64,000 nt of DNA from CAZIZT01 sp964544085. GTDB lineage: Bacteria > Campylobacterota_A > Desulfurellia > Desulfurellales > Hippeaceae. Under the pieces are notes generated by a model, which did not search any database, had not been told where the DNA came from, and was given only the letters and a program-made list of their open reading frames with translations. Below are positions 50,392 through 59,550 of this stretch, in pieces; the stretch's first letter is position 1, and each line of letters begins with the position of its first letter. The stretch is from positions 6,495 through 70,494 of the forward strand of contig CAZIZT010000002.1 in assembly GCA_964544085.1 (NCBI GenBank), in the 5' to 3' direction. Both the position numbers and the translations under genes were made by a program.

Positions 50392-50832
50392 TTAATACTC
50401 GTTTGTCTCCTTGAAGCCGCGACAGACCTCCTTTATTCTATCCTTAATCAATTTGCCATTCTCAATAATCCTTATGTGTACCTTCTGACACTTTGTATGC
50501 TGTCGTGGATTGTAGTAAGGACTGGAGATTGGCTCAGCTTCAACCCTCTGCCAACCGTTAGACGTTTTCCTCTGATACGCCACTGGCTTCTGTTCCCTGA
50601 TAGCTTCATTAATGGCTTGCTGCTGTATCTGGTGAAATGCCTCACCTACCGCCGCCCCCAGAATACCGCCAATTACAGCGCCCTTCCACTTGTTCTTGCT
50701 AACACTGGCACCTATAGCGGCACCGGCAGCTGTGCCAAGCGCAATATTCTCGGACTCCGTAGCGCAGGATGTAACAAGAAAAGCCGAAACAATCAGGGCA
50801 ACAAAAATGGCAAGCACCCTTTTTGCGTACAT
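50392..50832 (-). CDS. Glycine-zipper lipoprotein
   Basis: A 146-residue lipoprotein with signal and lipobox LVTSC (Cys near residue 23), then a glycine-zipper membrane segment (GTAAGAAIGASVSKN and GAVIGGILGAAVGEAF) like the 17-kDa surface antigen/YMGG group. ATG 50832 has AAGGAGGG upstream; ATG 50871 would start inside meaB. Odd neighbour: it sits between meaB and mce in a catabolic operon. Confidence 0.8.
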   Translation of the reverse strand: MYAKRVLAIFVALIVSAFLVTSCATESENIALGTAAGAAIGASVSKNKWKGAVIGGILGAAVGEAFHQIQQQAINEAIREQKPVAYQRKTSNGWQRVEAEPISSPYYNPRQHTKCQKVHIRIIENGKLIKDRIKEVCRGFKETNEY

Positions 50833-50842
50833 TCTACCCTCC

Positions 50843-51826
50843 TTAACAGTCCTTCTTTTTAAAGTATTCAAGCACCTTTTCCGCAGCCAGAGAAGGTGTG
50901 GTTACCCTTCTTTCCACTGCCCTTTCCATTTCGCTATATAAACGTTTCAATTCGGGATCGGTAAACAAAATCTCCATTAAACCGTCTATAACGGTGTTTC
51001 TCATCCACTCTTTCGATTGATTGAGCCTTTTAAGTTCAAAAGCACCGCTTTTCTTCTGGATTGCAACATACTCGTTTATCTTACGCCACAACTCATCAAT
51101 GCCCCTTCCTTCATATGCACTTGCCAGTATAACCGGCGTGCGCCAACCCTGTTCAACCGGATGAAGCAAACAGAGTGCATTCTCCATCTGCTTCTTAGCC
51201 ACCTGAGCCCTTTGAAGATTATCACCGTCGGCTTTATTTATCACAACAGCATGAGCAAATTCCATTACCCCGCGCTTTATGCCCTGAAGCTCATCACCGG
51301 CATTGGGAAGTAACATGAGCACAAAAAAATCCACCATCGAGGCAACTGTTACCTCTGACTGGCCAACACCTACTGTCTCAACAATTACTACGTCATAACC
51401 ATTTGCTTCGCACAGGAAAATGGCTTCACGTGTTTTCCTTGCCACACCACCCAGAGCGTCTCCGGATGGAGAGGGTCTTATAAACGCATTCTCCTGACGG
51501 GAGAGTCTTTCCATTCGCGTTTTGTCTCCAAGTATCGATCCACCAGTTATTCTTGAGCTCGGATCGATAGCAAGCACAGCCACCCTGTGGCCCTTCTCTA
51601 TTAAATACATGCCGAAAGCTTCAATGAAGGTGCTTTTGCCAACACCGGGAACGCCGCTTATACCAATTCTAACTGAATTTCCACTCTCCGGAAGCACCAT
51701 CTCCAGCAATCTTGCTGCAAGCCTTCTATGCTGCGGCTTTTTGCTTTCAATAAGTGTTATAGCCTTGGCAAGCGCCCTCCTGTCGCCTTTTTTCAGTCTT
51801 TCCGCCAGTGATTCTACGGATTCCAT
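50843..51826 (-). CDS. meaB: Methylmalonyl-CoA mutase-associated GTPase MeaB
   Basis: G3E GTPase of 327 residues (ArgK/MeaB) that protects and reloads the B12 cofactor of methylmalonyl-CoA mutase. Walker A GVPGVGKST is near residues 60-68; AIDPSSRITGGSILGDKTRM and ETVGVGQSE are family signatures; NKADGD is the base-recognition site. It starts one base after the mutase stop. Confidence 0.95.
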   Translation of the reverse strand: MESVESLAERLKKGDRRALAKAITLIESKKPQHRRLAARLLEMVLPESGNSVRIGISGVPGVGKSTFIEAFGMYLIEKGHRVAVLAIDPSSRITGGSILGDKTRMERLSRQENAFIRPSPSGDALGGVARKTREAIFLCEANGYDVVIVETVGVGQSEVTVASMVDFFVLMLLPNAGDELQGIKRGVMEFAHAVVINKADGDNLQRAQVAKKQMENALCLLHPVEQGWRTPVILASAYEGRGIDELWRKINEYVAIQKKSGAFELKRLNQSKEWMRNTVIDGLMEILFTDPELKRLYSEMERAVERRVTTPSLAAEKVLEYFKKKDC

Positions 51827-53998
51827 CTACTTATTCTGCTCCTTTAGTCGCCTCGGCGTTTTTTTCTCCTCAATAGCCCTGAGGGTTTCCATGGCTGACT
51901 CAATCAGACTGGTCCCCGGACCGAATATAGCTGCAACACCAGCTTTGTAAAGGAACTCGTAATCCTTCTTTGGTATGACACCACCGGCAAATACAACAAT
52001 ATCATCATCAGCAGACAATTTCTCAAGCTCTTCGATAAGCTGTGGTATCAATGTTTTGTGGCCCGCTGCAAGCGATGATGCACCTATTGCATGGACATCG
52101 TTCTCTACAGCCATTTTTGCCACCTCATCAGGCGTCTGAAATAGAGGACCCACATCCACATCGAAGCCCATATCCGCATAAGCTGTAGCAACAACCTTTG
52201 CACCCCTATCGTGTCCGTCCTGTCCCATCTTGGCTATGAGAATCCTCGGTCTTCGACCCTCTTTCTTTTCGAACTCTTCCACCATACGTCTGACCTTATT
52301 GAACTCCTCGCTATCCTTCAGAATGCTGCTATATGCTCCCGACACAAGCCTTATCTCTGGCTGATATCGACCGAATACCCTTTCCATGGCATACGAGATC
52401 TCTCCCAGCGTGGCTCTCAAGCGTGCCGCCTCGATGGCTACTTCCAGCAGATTACCTCCACTCTTAGCCACATCTGTAATTCTATCGAGAGCGTGCTTGA
52501 CCTTTTCGTTGTCTCGTTGTGATTTTATCCTGTTCAAGCGCTCGATCTGCTTGCGCCTGACGGCCGTATTATCGATGTCGAGTACCTCGACCCTCTCATC
52601 CTCCTCTTCAGGGATAGTATACTTATTGACACCGACAATGACAAACTCTCCTTTATCTATCTGAGCCTGTCTTTTGGCTGCAGATTCCTCTATACGCATC
52701 TTGGGCATTCCAGTTTCTATAGCCTTTGTCATGCCACCAAGCTGGTTTATCTCATCGATGATCTTTTCAGCTTCCCTTATCAGCGAGTGTGTTAACGACT
52801 CGATGTAGTAGGACCCCGCAAGTGGATCAACGGTTTTACAAATGTTGGTTTCCTCCTGCAGGATTATCTGGGTGTTTCTTGCTATCCTTGCCGAAAACTC
52901 CGTTGGTAGCGCAATGGCCTCATCAAGGGCATTCGTGTGCAGAGACTGCGTTCCACCAAGCACAGCAGCAAGTGCCTCTATCGTGGTTCTGATTATATTG
53001 TTGTATGGCTGCTGAGCTGTCAGGCTCCATCCTGAGGTCTGGCAGTGTGTCCTCAAAGCCATCGATCTGGGATTTTTTGGATTAAACTGACTCATAAGCT
53101 TTGCCCAGAGGAAGCGAGCTGCCCGGAGCTTGGCTATCTCCATGAAGAAATTCATACCGATGCCGAAGAAGAACGAGAGTCTGGGGGCAAACGAGTCTAT
53201 ATCAAGACCCCTTGCAAGTGCCGTTTTTACGTACTCAAGCCCATCAGCAAGCGTAAAGGCAAGCTCCAATACAGCGTTCGCACCAGCCTCCTGTATGTGA
53301 TATCCGCTAATACTAATCGAGTTGAACTTTGGCATATGCTTGCTTGTATATTCTATGATATCTGCCACTATTCTCATGGAAGGCTGAGGTGGGTATATGT
53401 AGGTATTTCTCACCATGAACTCTTTGAGTATATCATTCTGAATGGTACCTGAGAGCAACTCCTGCTTGACACCCTGCTCTTCTGCCGCAACGATGTAAAA
53501 TGCCATAACAGGTATAACAGCGCCATTCATGGTCATGGAAACCGAAACCTTATCCAGTGGTATGCCATCGAAGAGTATCTTCATATCCTCAACAGTATCA
53601 ATTGCAACACCAGCTTTGCCCACATCTCCTACCACTCGCGGATGGTCTGAATCATAGCCCCTGTGTGTGGCAAGGTCAAATGCCACAGAAAGACCCTGCT
53701 GCCCGGCAGCGAGTGCTTTTCTGTAAAAGGCATTGGATTCCTCTGCTGTGGAGAAGCCTGCGTACTGTCTTATGGTCCACGGTTTACCAACGTACATGGT
53801 AGCTCTGGGACCACGGATAAACGGCGGAAACCCCGGTAACGTATCAAGAAACTCCAGTTTCTCTAAGTCTTCCATTGTGTAGAGTGGTTTTATAGGGATA
53901 CCTTCAGGTGACTGCCAGGTTACATCCTCAATGCTCCTGCCCTTCAGCTCTTTTGTAGCAAGTTCCCTCCATTGATCCATAGTAGGTTTCTTAAACAT
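51827..53998 (-). CDS. mcm: Methylmalonyl-CoA mutase, single-chain
   Basis: Adenosylcobalamin enzyme that interconverts succinyl-CoA and methylmalonyl-CoA; 723 residues. The N-terminal barrel contains YAGFSTAEESN, VAFDLATHRGYDSDHPR and RTHCQTSGWSLT. The C-terminal B12 domain has the base-off signature DGHDRG near residue 595 and VVFAGGVIP. Substrate and B12 domains are in one chain. First gene of the mcm-meaB-lipoprotein-mce-flavoprotein-thrC unit, with its own promoter and an AGGAGG site before ATG 53998. Confidence 0.96.
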   Translation of the reverse strand: MFKKPTMDQWRELATKELKGRSIEDVTWQSPEGIPIKPLYTMEDLEKLEFLDTLPGFPPFIRGPRATMYVGKPWTIRQYAGFSTAEESNAFYRKALAAGQQGLSVAFDLATHRGYDSDHPRVVGDVGKAGVAIDTVEDMKILFDGIPLDKVSVSMTMNGAVIPVMAFYIVAAEEQGVKQELLSGTIQNDILKEFMVRNTYIYPPQPSMRIVADIIEYTSKHMPKFNSISISGYHIQEAGANAVLELAFTLADGLEYVKTALARGLDIDSFAPRLSFFFGIGMNFFMEIAKLRAARFLWAKLMSQFNPKNPRSMALRTHCQTSGWSLTAQQPYNNIIRTTIEALAAVLGGTQSLHTNALDEAIALPTEFSARIARNTQIILQEETNICKTVDPLAGSYYIESLTHSLIREAEKIIDEINQLGGMTKAIETGMPKMRIEESAAKRQAQIDKGEFVIVGVNKYTIPEEEDERVEVLDIDNTAVRRKQIERLNRIKSQRDNEKVKHALDRITDVAKSGGNLLEVAIEAARLRATLGEISYAMERVFGRYQPEIRLVSGAYSSILKDSEEFNKVRRMVEEFEKKEGRRPRILIAKMGQDGHDRGAKVVATAYADMGFDVDVGPLFQTPDEVAKMAVENDVHAIGASSLAAGHKTLIPQLIEELEKLSADDDIVVFAGGVIPKKDYEFLYKAGVAAIFGPGTSLIESAMETLRAIEEKKTPRRLKEQNK

Positions 53999-54027
53999 AT
54001 GTACCTCCTGGAGATGGTTTTTGTTAA

Positions 54028-54056
54028 ATCATACTTACAATCCAAGTGGAAGTCAA
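54028..54056 (-). promoter_or_regulatory. Promoter of the methylmalonyl-CoA operon
   Basis: On the minus strand TTGACT (54056-54051) and TATGAT (54033-54028) with 17-base spacing. Confidence 0.82.
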
Positions 54057-54075
54057 CAAAACCCCACTGTTTGTT
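54055..54075. promoter_or_regulatory. Inverted repeat, possible operator
   Basis: AACAAA (54055-54060) and TTTGTT (54070-54075) form an inverted repeat with a nine-base spacer. It overlaps the -35 of the mcm promoter and lies 18 bases before the -35 of the divergent glutamate synthase promoter. Confidence 0.35.
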
Positions 54076-54093
54076 AAGCAAATAACAATCAGA

Positions 54094-54122
54094 TTGACAA
54101 CAAACCTTCATTTTTGTATTAT
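54094..54122 (+). promoter_or_regulatory. Near-consensus promoter of the glutamate synthase operon
   Basis: TTGACA (54094-54099) and TATTAT (54117-54122) with 17-base spacing, 36 bases before the GTG at 54158. Confidence 0.88.
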
Positions 54123-54157
54123 GTGGCTTCCATAATGTTAGGTTTAAGGAGAGAACA

Positions 54158-55675
54158 GTGAAGTGGATGAAAAATCTAAAGACCTACACCCCTCCGACTT
54201 TTACCGTCGTTAGGGACGATTATCGCTGCATCAGGTGCAAAGCGTGTGTGGAACAGTGCTCGTTCGACGCCACGTTCTATGACGAGGACGAAGATAAAGT
54301 CTGGAACTGGGATGCAAACTGCGTTGGCTGCGAACGTTGCGCCGCAATCTGTCCTACCGAAGCCATCACGATAAAGAAAAGGGACTACCCTTACAGACCA
54401 AATTACAGCTGGGAAGGTCATGTTGATGGTCTGAAAAAAAGAGCCATATTCGGCGGAACGCCCATTGTCTCCATGGGAAATGATAGACCATACAAAATCT
54501 ACTGGGACCACATGCTTCTAAATGCTTCGCAGGTAACAAATCCATCCATCGATCCATTAAGAGAACCCATGGAGCTAAAAACGTTCCTTGGTAGAAAACC
54601 GCACTTCCTTTCCTTCAATGAAGATGGAAGTTTGAAAACACAGATCGCCCCACAGCTTGAACTCAATGTGCCTATTATGTTCTCAGCCATGAGCTACGGT
54701 GCATTAAGTTACAACGTGGTCGAAGCCCTTGGCAGGGCAGCCACGGAAATGGGCACCTACTACAACTCTGGAGAAGGCGGACTCAATAAGGATCACTACA
54801 AGTTCAAGGGTCACATTATTGTTCAGGTGGCAAGTGGCAGATTCGGCGTACACAAACCATATCTGGATGTTGGAAGCGCTATAGAGATTAAGATTGGACA
54901 GGGTGCAAAGCCCGGCATTGGCGGACACTTGCCGGGAGAGAAAGTCTCTCAAACCATATCAGAGACGAGGATGATGCCCGAAGGATCAGACGCCATATCC
55001 CCGGCACCCCACCATGACATCTACTCCATCGAGGACTTAAGGCAGCTCATCTTCGCTCTCAAAGAGGCTACGGAGTACACAAAACCTATCATGGTAAAGA
55101 TAGCTGCCGTTCACAACGTTGCTGCCATAGCAAGCGGTGTGGTCAGAGCCGGGGCAGACATCCTTGTTCTTGACGGTTTCAAAGGTGGAACCGGTGCTTC
55201 GCCTCAGGTGGTCAGAGACAACATTGGCTTACCGATTGAGCTTGCGCTTGCCGTCGTGGATCAGAGGCTCAGGGATGAAGGCATACGGCAGGATGTTTCG
55301 ATAGTGGCAGGCGGCGGTATACGCAACTCGATGGATGTGGTTAAAGCCATAGCGCTGGGTGCGGACGCTGTATACATAGGAACAGCAGCCCTTGTTGCAA
55401 TTGGATGTACCATGTGTCAGCAGTGCCACACAGGCAGATGTGCGTGGGGTATTTCTACTCAGGATCCACACCTATCCAAGCGCGTAAATCCAGACATAGC
55501 AAGCCAGCGCCTGATTAACCTATTAAAGGTGTGGGCGCTCGAGATAAAAGAGACCATGGGTGCCATGGGAATAAACTCCATAGAGTCCTTAAGGGGCAAC
55601 AGACTTCATTTAAGGGGCATTGACCTAACTGATAGAGAGATGGAAATTCTGGGCATCCTGCCCGCGGGCGAGTAA
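54158..55675 (+). CDS. Glutamate synthase FMN/central domain protein with ferredoxin domain (archaeal-type GltB2)
   Basis: A 505-residue protein joining an N-terminal two-cluster ferredoxin domain (CIRCKACVEQC near 24-34 and CVGCERCAAICP near 54-65) to the FMN-binding glutamate synthase barrel. The barrel has SAMSYGALS, YYNSGEGG, IKIGQGAKPGIGGHLPG, VLDGFKGGTGASP and the cluster segment CTMCQQCHTGRCAWG. It makes glutamate from 2-oxoglutarate and ammonia. In this split type the glutaminase and GXGXG parts are separate genes downstream. Confidence 0.92.
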   Translation: MKWMKNLKTYTPPTFTVVRDDYRCIRCKACVEQCSFDATFYDEDEDKVWNWDANCVGCERCAAICPTEAITIKKRDYPYRPNYSWEGHVDGLKKRAIFGGTPIVSMGNDRPYKIYWDHMLLNASQVTNPSIDPLREPMELKTFLGRKPHFLSFNEDGSLKTQIAPQLELNVPIMFSAMSYGALSYNVVEALGRAATEMGTYYNSGEGGLNKDHYKFKGHIIVQVASGRFGVHKPYLDVGSAIEIKIGQGAKPGIGGHLPGEKVSQTISETRMMPEGSDAISPAPHHDIYSIEDLRQLIFALKEATEYTKPIMVKIAAVHNVAAIASGVVRAGADILVLDGFKGGTGASPQVVRDNIGLPIELALAVVDQRLRDEGIRQDVSIVAGGGIRNSMDVVKAIALGADAVYIGTAALVAIGCTMCQQCHTGRCAWGISTQDPHLSKRVNPDIASQRLINLLKVWALEIKETMGAMGINSIESLRGNRLHLRGIDLTDREMEILGILPAGE

Positions 55676-55685
55676 GGAGAGGGAA

Positions 55686-56126
55686 ATGAAAATAGTAAAA
55701 ATAAAAGAAGACAACTGTGTGTATTGTCACCTGTGCGAGGTTGCCTGCATCGTGGAACATTCGCAATCCAAGGACATCATCAAGGCATTCAAGCGGGAAG
55801 AAAAACCTATAGCAAGGTGCACCGCAGAGTTCAACTACCCTGTCTCATACTCCATAATGTGCAGGCACTGCGATGAAGCAGCCTGTATGGAGGCATGCCA
55901 GACAGGCGCAATGCACAGGGACGAACGCGGTTACGTGATTGTTAATCCCGAGAAGTGTGTGGGCTGCTGGATGTGTATAATGGCATGTCCTTACGGCGTT
56001 ATCAAAAGGGACAACCGCAGAGAGGTGTGGGGTTTATCCGTCAAATGCGACATGTGCCCCGAAAGAAGCCTCCCTGCCTGCGTGGAAGCCTGTCCGAACG
56101 ATGCACTAACCTTTGAGGAACTATAA
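55686..56126 (+). CDS. 4Fe-4S ferredoxin (HycB/CooF-like electron carrier)
   Basis: A 146-residue iron-sulfur protein with four Cys clusters: CVYCHLCEVAC, CRHCDEAACMEAC, CVGCWMCIMACP and CDMC with CVEACP. This is the polyferredoxin subunit type that links oxidoreductases. It lies between the glutamate synthase core and the flavoprotein and probably carries electrons between them. Confidence 0.88.
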   Translation: MKIVKIKEDNCVYCHLCEVACIVEHSQSKDIIKAFKREEKPIARCTAEFNYPVSYSIMCRHCDEAACMEACQTGAMHRDERGYVIVNPEKCVGCWMCIMACPYGVIKRDNRREVWGLSVKCDMCPERSLPACVEACPNDALTFEEL

Positions 56127-56140
56127 AGGGGAACGGTTCT

Positions 56141-57403
56141 ATGAAAATCGTAATAGTTGGCAACTCAGTGGCAGCTATAAATGCCATCGAAGCAATAAGG
56201 GAAAGGGATAAAATCTCGACCATTTCGGTTATATCCGATGAAAACTACAGGGCTTACTCCCATCCACTTCTGCCAAACCTTGTTGTTGGCGAGGTAAGCC
56301 GTTCTGAAGAGCGTTTTTACTACCGTGATAGAGACTTCTATGAGCGAATGAAGGTTAAAACACTCTTTGGCAAACGAGCCACTGCAGTGAACACGAAGGA
56401 TAAATACGTAGAGCTATCTACAGCTGAGAAGATACACTACGACAGACTCCTGCTTGCTTGTGGTGGAAAACCAGCTATGCCACCAATCAAAGGCATGGAG
56501 CTAAAGGAGGGTATACATACACTGACAAACATCAAAGCCGCCGATAGGTTAAGAAAGGATCTACCCAACATGAAAAGTTGCGTTGTGATCGGCGGCGGTC
56601 TTATAGGCAGCAAAACAGCTGAAAAGCTGGCTAAAAAAGGCATAAAAGTAACGCTTGTGGAGCTCATGCGCCGTGTGTTATTCCCTGCACTGGATGATGT
56701 TGCTGCAGAATACGTGCATAAGGAACTAAAAAAGCTTGGCGTCAAACTGATTTTGGAAGATTCTGCAGTGGAAATAAAGGGCAAGGAAAGACCGCAGGAA
56801 GTTGTTTTGGCAAGCGGAAAAAGAATCAAAACGGACGGAGTTGTGGTAGCAGTTGGCGTAAAGCCAAATCTCGAGCTCACAGAAAACACGCCTATCGAAA
56901 CCAACAGGGGTATAATTGCCGACGACTATATGCAAACAAGTGTCGACGGTGTGTATGTGGCTGGAGATGCAGCTGAAGCCTACGACGTGGTTATATCTGC
57001 GAAAAGACCCATTCCCATACTACCGCTTGCCGCAAGACAGGGACGCGTAGCCGGTTTAAACATAATTGGAACGCGTGTGAAGTATAAGGGTGGATTCCCA
57101 ATGAACTCCATGAAAATAGGCAATGTTGAGTTTATCTCCATGGGCACAATTGACTCAGAAGAGTGTGAAGTACTAAGCATACAACACGAAGGAGAGTATA
57201 GAAAGTTCCTCATAAACGACAAAAACCGCCTGGTTGGCATGATACTGGTAGGGAACATCGAAAAGGCGGGCATGTTCAACTGGATGATACAGAACCGCTT
57301 TGACGTGTCGTGGATCAAGGACACCTTCCTTAACAGCGACTTTGGATGGAAGTACTTTAACAAAGCCTTCAGAGTGCTAAGACTGGATAGGAAAATTAAG
57401 TAG
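56141..57403 (+). CDS. NAD(P)H/FAD-dependent oxidoreductase of the glutamate synthase operon
   Basis: A 420-residue pyridine-nucleotide-disulfide-type flavoprotein without the redox Cys pair. FAD site IVIVGNSVAAINAIEAI; NAD site CVVIGGGLIGSKTAEKL near residue 147; second FAD contact VYVAGDAAEAYDV. It resembles the nitrite-reductase/rubredoxin-reductase group. By position it should oxidise NAD(P)H and feed the ferredoxin and glutamate synthase core, replacing the classical GltD subunit. Confidence 0.85.
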   Translation: MKIVIVGNSVAAINAIEAIRERDKISTISVISDENYRAYSHPLLPNLVVGEVSRSEERFYYRDRDFYERMKVKTLFGKRATAVNTKDKYVELSTAEKIHYDRLLLACGGKPAMPPIKGMELKEGIHTLTNIKAADRLRKDLPNMKSCVVIGGGLIGSKTAEKLAKKGIKVTLVELMRRVLFPALDDVAAEYVHKELKKLGVKLILEDSAVEIKGKERPQEVVLASGKRIKTDGVVVAVGVKPNLELTENTPIETNRGIIADDYMQTSVDGVYVAGDAAEAYDVVISAKRPIPILPLAARQGRVAGLNIIGTRVKYKGGFPMNSMKIGNVEFISMGTIDSEECEVLSIQHEGEYRKFLINDKNRLVGMILVGNIEKAGMFNWMIQNRFDVSWIKDTFLNSDFGWKYFNKAFRVLRLDRKIK

Positions 57404-57417
57404 GTTAGGTGAAAGCT

Positions 57418-58524
57418 ATGGAACTGTTCAAGGATATATCGGGATGCGGAATATCGGGCTTTATCAACACAGACGGGTCACTCACATCGGGCAGTGATAT
57501 TGTCGACTCAATAATGCTCATGAAGGATAGGGGAAACGGCCTTGGCGCCGGGTTTGCTGCATACGGCATTTACCCTGACTTCAAAGAGTATTACGCTTTG
57601 CATGTAATGTACGACGATGAGCAAGCACGAAAACTAACCGAAGAGTACCTGGATAGAAAGGTACACATTGAGCAGCATGGAGGAATGCCAACAAGACCTA
57701 TAAAGAAGAAAAGACCAATGTTCTTCGTCTATTTCGTTAAGCCCAGGGAGCAGAGCACTCAAGTGGAAAGCGAGGAGTTCAAAACGGAAGAGGAAGATGA
57801 ATTCATGGTCAAGCTCGTCATGTTCATCAACGAAAAGATTGATGGTGCCTTCGTGCTCTCAAGCGGCAAGAATATGGGTGTATTCAAAGGCGTTGGTTTT
57901 CCGGATGAGATAGCCAATCTGTTCAGAGTAGATGAGTACAAAGCTTTCTGCTGGACAGCACACAACAGATTCCCAACAAACACACCGGGATGGTGGGGTG
58001 GCGCACACCCGTTTTCTCTTCTTGGGTACACAGTGGTGCACAACGGTGAGATATCATCCTACGGCGCCAACAGGCGCTACCTTGAGATGTACGGGTATAA
58101 GTGCACCCAGAAAACCGATACAGAGGTAGTTGCCTATCTGCTGGACCTGCTTGCAAGAAGAAACAATATGACCTTCGAGATGGTAGCAAAGATATTTGCC
58201 CCACCATTGTGGGAAGAGATAGAGCTCATGGATGAAAAGGATAAACAGCTCTACACCGCACTTAGAATGACATACGGTGCAGCAATGCTCAATGGACCCT
58301 TCTCCATCATAGTGGGGTTCCGCGGTGGCATGTTTGGCTTAAATGATAGAATTAAACTAAGACCGCTGGTTGCAGCGCGCAAAGGACCTACCGTTTTCAT
58401 AGCAAGTGAGGAATCAGCCATAAGATGCATTGCAGGGGATTTAGACGAAGTATGGATGCCGAAAGCCGGCGAGCCAGTTGTTGCAAGGCTTACCGCAGAT
58501 GCCTACAAAAAGGTTTACGGGTAA
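57418..58524 (+). CDS. Glutamate synthase glutaminase domain (archaeal-type GltB1)
   Basis: A 368-residue class II glutamine amidotransferase. The nucleophile Cys is in SGCGISGFI, preceded by a nine-residue propeptide (MELFKDISG) that must be removed for activity. Further motifs are AHNRFPTNTPGWWGGAHPFS, HNGEISSYG and QKTDTEVVAYLLDLL. ATG 57418 is chosen because TTAGGTGA lies just upstream; GTG 57409 is the alternative. It releases ammonia for the core protein. Confidence 0.92.
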   Translation: MELFKDISGCGISGFINTDGSLTSGSDIVDSIMLMKDRGNGLGAGFAAYGIYPDFKEYYALHVMYDDEQARKLTEEYLDRKVHIEQHGGMPTRPIKKKRPMFFVYFVKPREQSTQVESEEFKTEEEDEFMVKLVMFINEKIDGAFVLSSGKNMGVFKGVGFPDEIANLFRVDEYKAFCWTAHNRFPTNTPGWWGGAHPFSLLGYTVVHNGEISSYGANRRYLEMYGYKCTQKTDTEVVAYLLDLLARRNNMTFEMVAKIFAPPLWEEIELMDEKDKQLYTALRMTYGAAMLNGPFSIIVGFRGGMFGLNDRIKLRPLVAARKGPTVFIASEESAIRCIAGDLDEVWMPKAGEPVVARLTADAYKKVYG

Positions 58525-58539
58525 AAGGAGCGACGAAAG

Positions 58540-59286
58540 ATGTACGAGATAGATGCAAAAAACCTCTACTATAGAGACCTAAATGCAAAAATTAGAGAGG
58601 CAATAAGAAATCACCAAAAAGATATTGTGATCGAAAATGCCTGTGGGCAGTACTATATAGGATGTGGACTCGATGATCCGGATGTCAAGATAACTATACA
58701 CGGTATACCTGGCAATGACCTGGGTGCTTTCATGAATGGACCATCGATTGTCGTGCACGGAAACGCTCAGGACTGCGTGGGCAACACAATGAATGGCGGC
58801 AAAATCGTGGTGTACGGAAGCGTTGGTGATGTTTTGGCCTACAGTATGCGTGGCGGTTCCATATTTGTCGAAAAGGATGCCGGATACAGAGCGTGCATAC
58901 ACATGAAAGCATACAAAGAGATGAACCCGACAGTAGTCATAGGCGGTTGTAGCGGAGCTTTCATGGGTGAGTATATGGCGGGTGGTATATTGATTTTGTT
59001 AGGATTAACAAAAAACGAAAACAAACCCATAACAGGCCATTATCTGGCAACGGGCATGCACGGAGGCACTATTTTCATACGGGGTAAAGTGGATGAGCAC
59101 CTGCTATGGAGCGAAGCGCAGATATATGAACCTACAGATGACGACTATGAGCGGATAGAAAAAAACGTAAAAGAGTTTTGCAATCTATTCAAAATTGACT
59201 ATAATATGGTTATGGAGGAAGGTTTTGTAAAGGTGTTGCCGAAAAGCTCAAGACCTTACGGGCACCTTTACATACCGGGGCCTTAA
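58540..59286 (+). CDS. Glutamate synthase GXGXG domain protein (archaeal-type GltB3)
   Basis: A 248-residue protein forming the right-handed beta-helix (GXGXG) domain found at the C-terminus of classical GltB. Repeats include GGKIVVYGSVGDVLAYSMRGG and GGCSGAFMGEYMAGG. It has a structural role and completes the split glutamate synthase. Last protein gene before the 6S-like RNA. Confidence 0.92.
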   Translation: MYEIDAKNLYYRDLNAKIREAIRNHQKDIVIENACGQYYIGCGLDDPDVKITIHGIPGNDLGAFMNGPSIVVHGNAQDCVGNTMNGGKIVVYGSVGDVLAYSMRGGSIFVEKDAGYRACIHMKAYKEMNPTVVIGGCSGAFMGEYMAGGILILLGLTKNENKPITGHYLATGMHGGTIFIRGKVDEHLLWSEAQIYEPTDDDYERIEKNVKEFCNLFKIDYNMVMEEGFVKVLPKSSRPYGHLYIPGP

Positions 59287-59296
59287 GGGAAATGTT

Positions 59297-59488
59297 CCCT
59301 GGCGCACCCGTGATGTGGTTTTTTCCTTAGAGCCAACACCTGACAATGGGGGACCAACATCGGAGGGTGTGACTGGCGGGCCTCTCGATTGCAAGGTTGA
59401 GAGGATATACAGTCCTCCCTCCTGAGGTTCCCACCTACCATTGTTAGGTTCTAGGAAAAATTATACACACGGTGCGCTGGGGCTTTTT
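59297..59488 (+). ncRNA. ssrS: 6S RNA-like gene with terminator
   Basis: A non-coding interval of about 190 bases folds into one long interrupted hairpin. The closing stem pairs the GGCGCACC region (59301-59308) with GGTGCGCT (59471-59478). A second stem pairs CAATGG (59344-59349) with CCATTG (59437-59442), flanked by ACCTGAC and GTTAGGT. The apical stem is CCTCTC/GAGAGG (59381-59404). TTTTT follows at 59484-59488. The size, rod-like layout with a central bubble, and position directly upstream of the formyltetrahydrofolate cyclo-ligase gene are those of 6S RNA, which inhibits RNA polymerase. Not confirmed by a model search. Confidence 0.75.
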
Positions 59489-59550
59489 ATATAAAGTGAC
59501 GGATTAAGTAATTTTTTTATATATATCCGCCATAAAGAAAAGAGGGCAGC

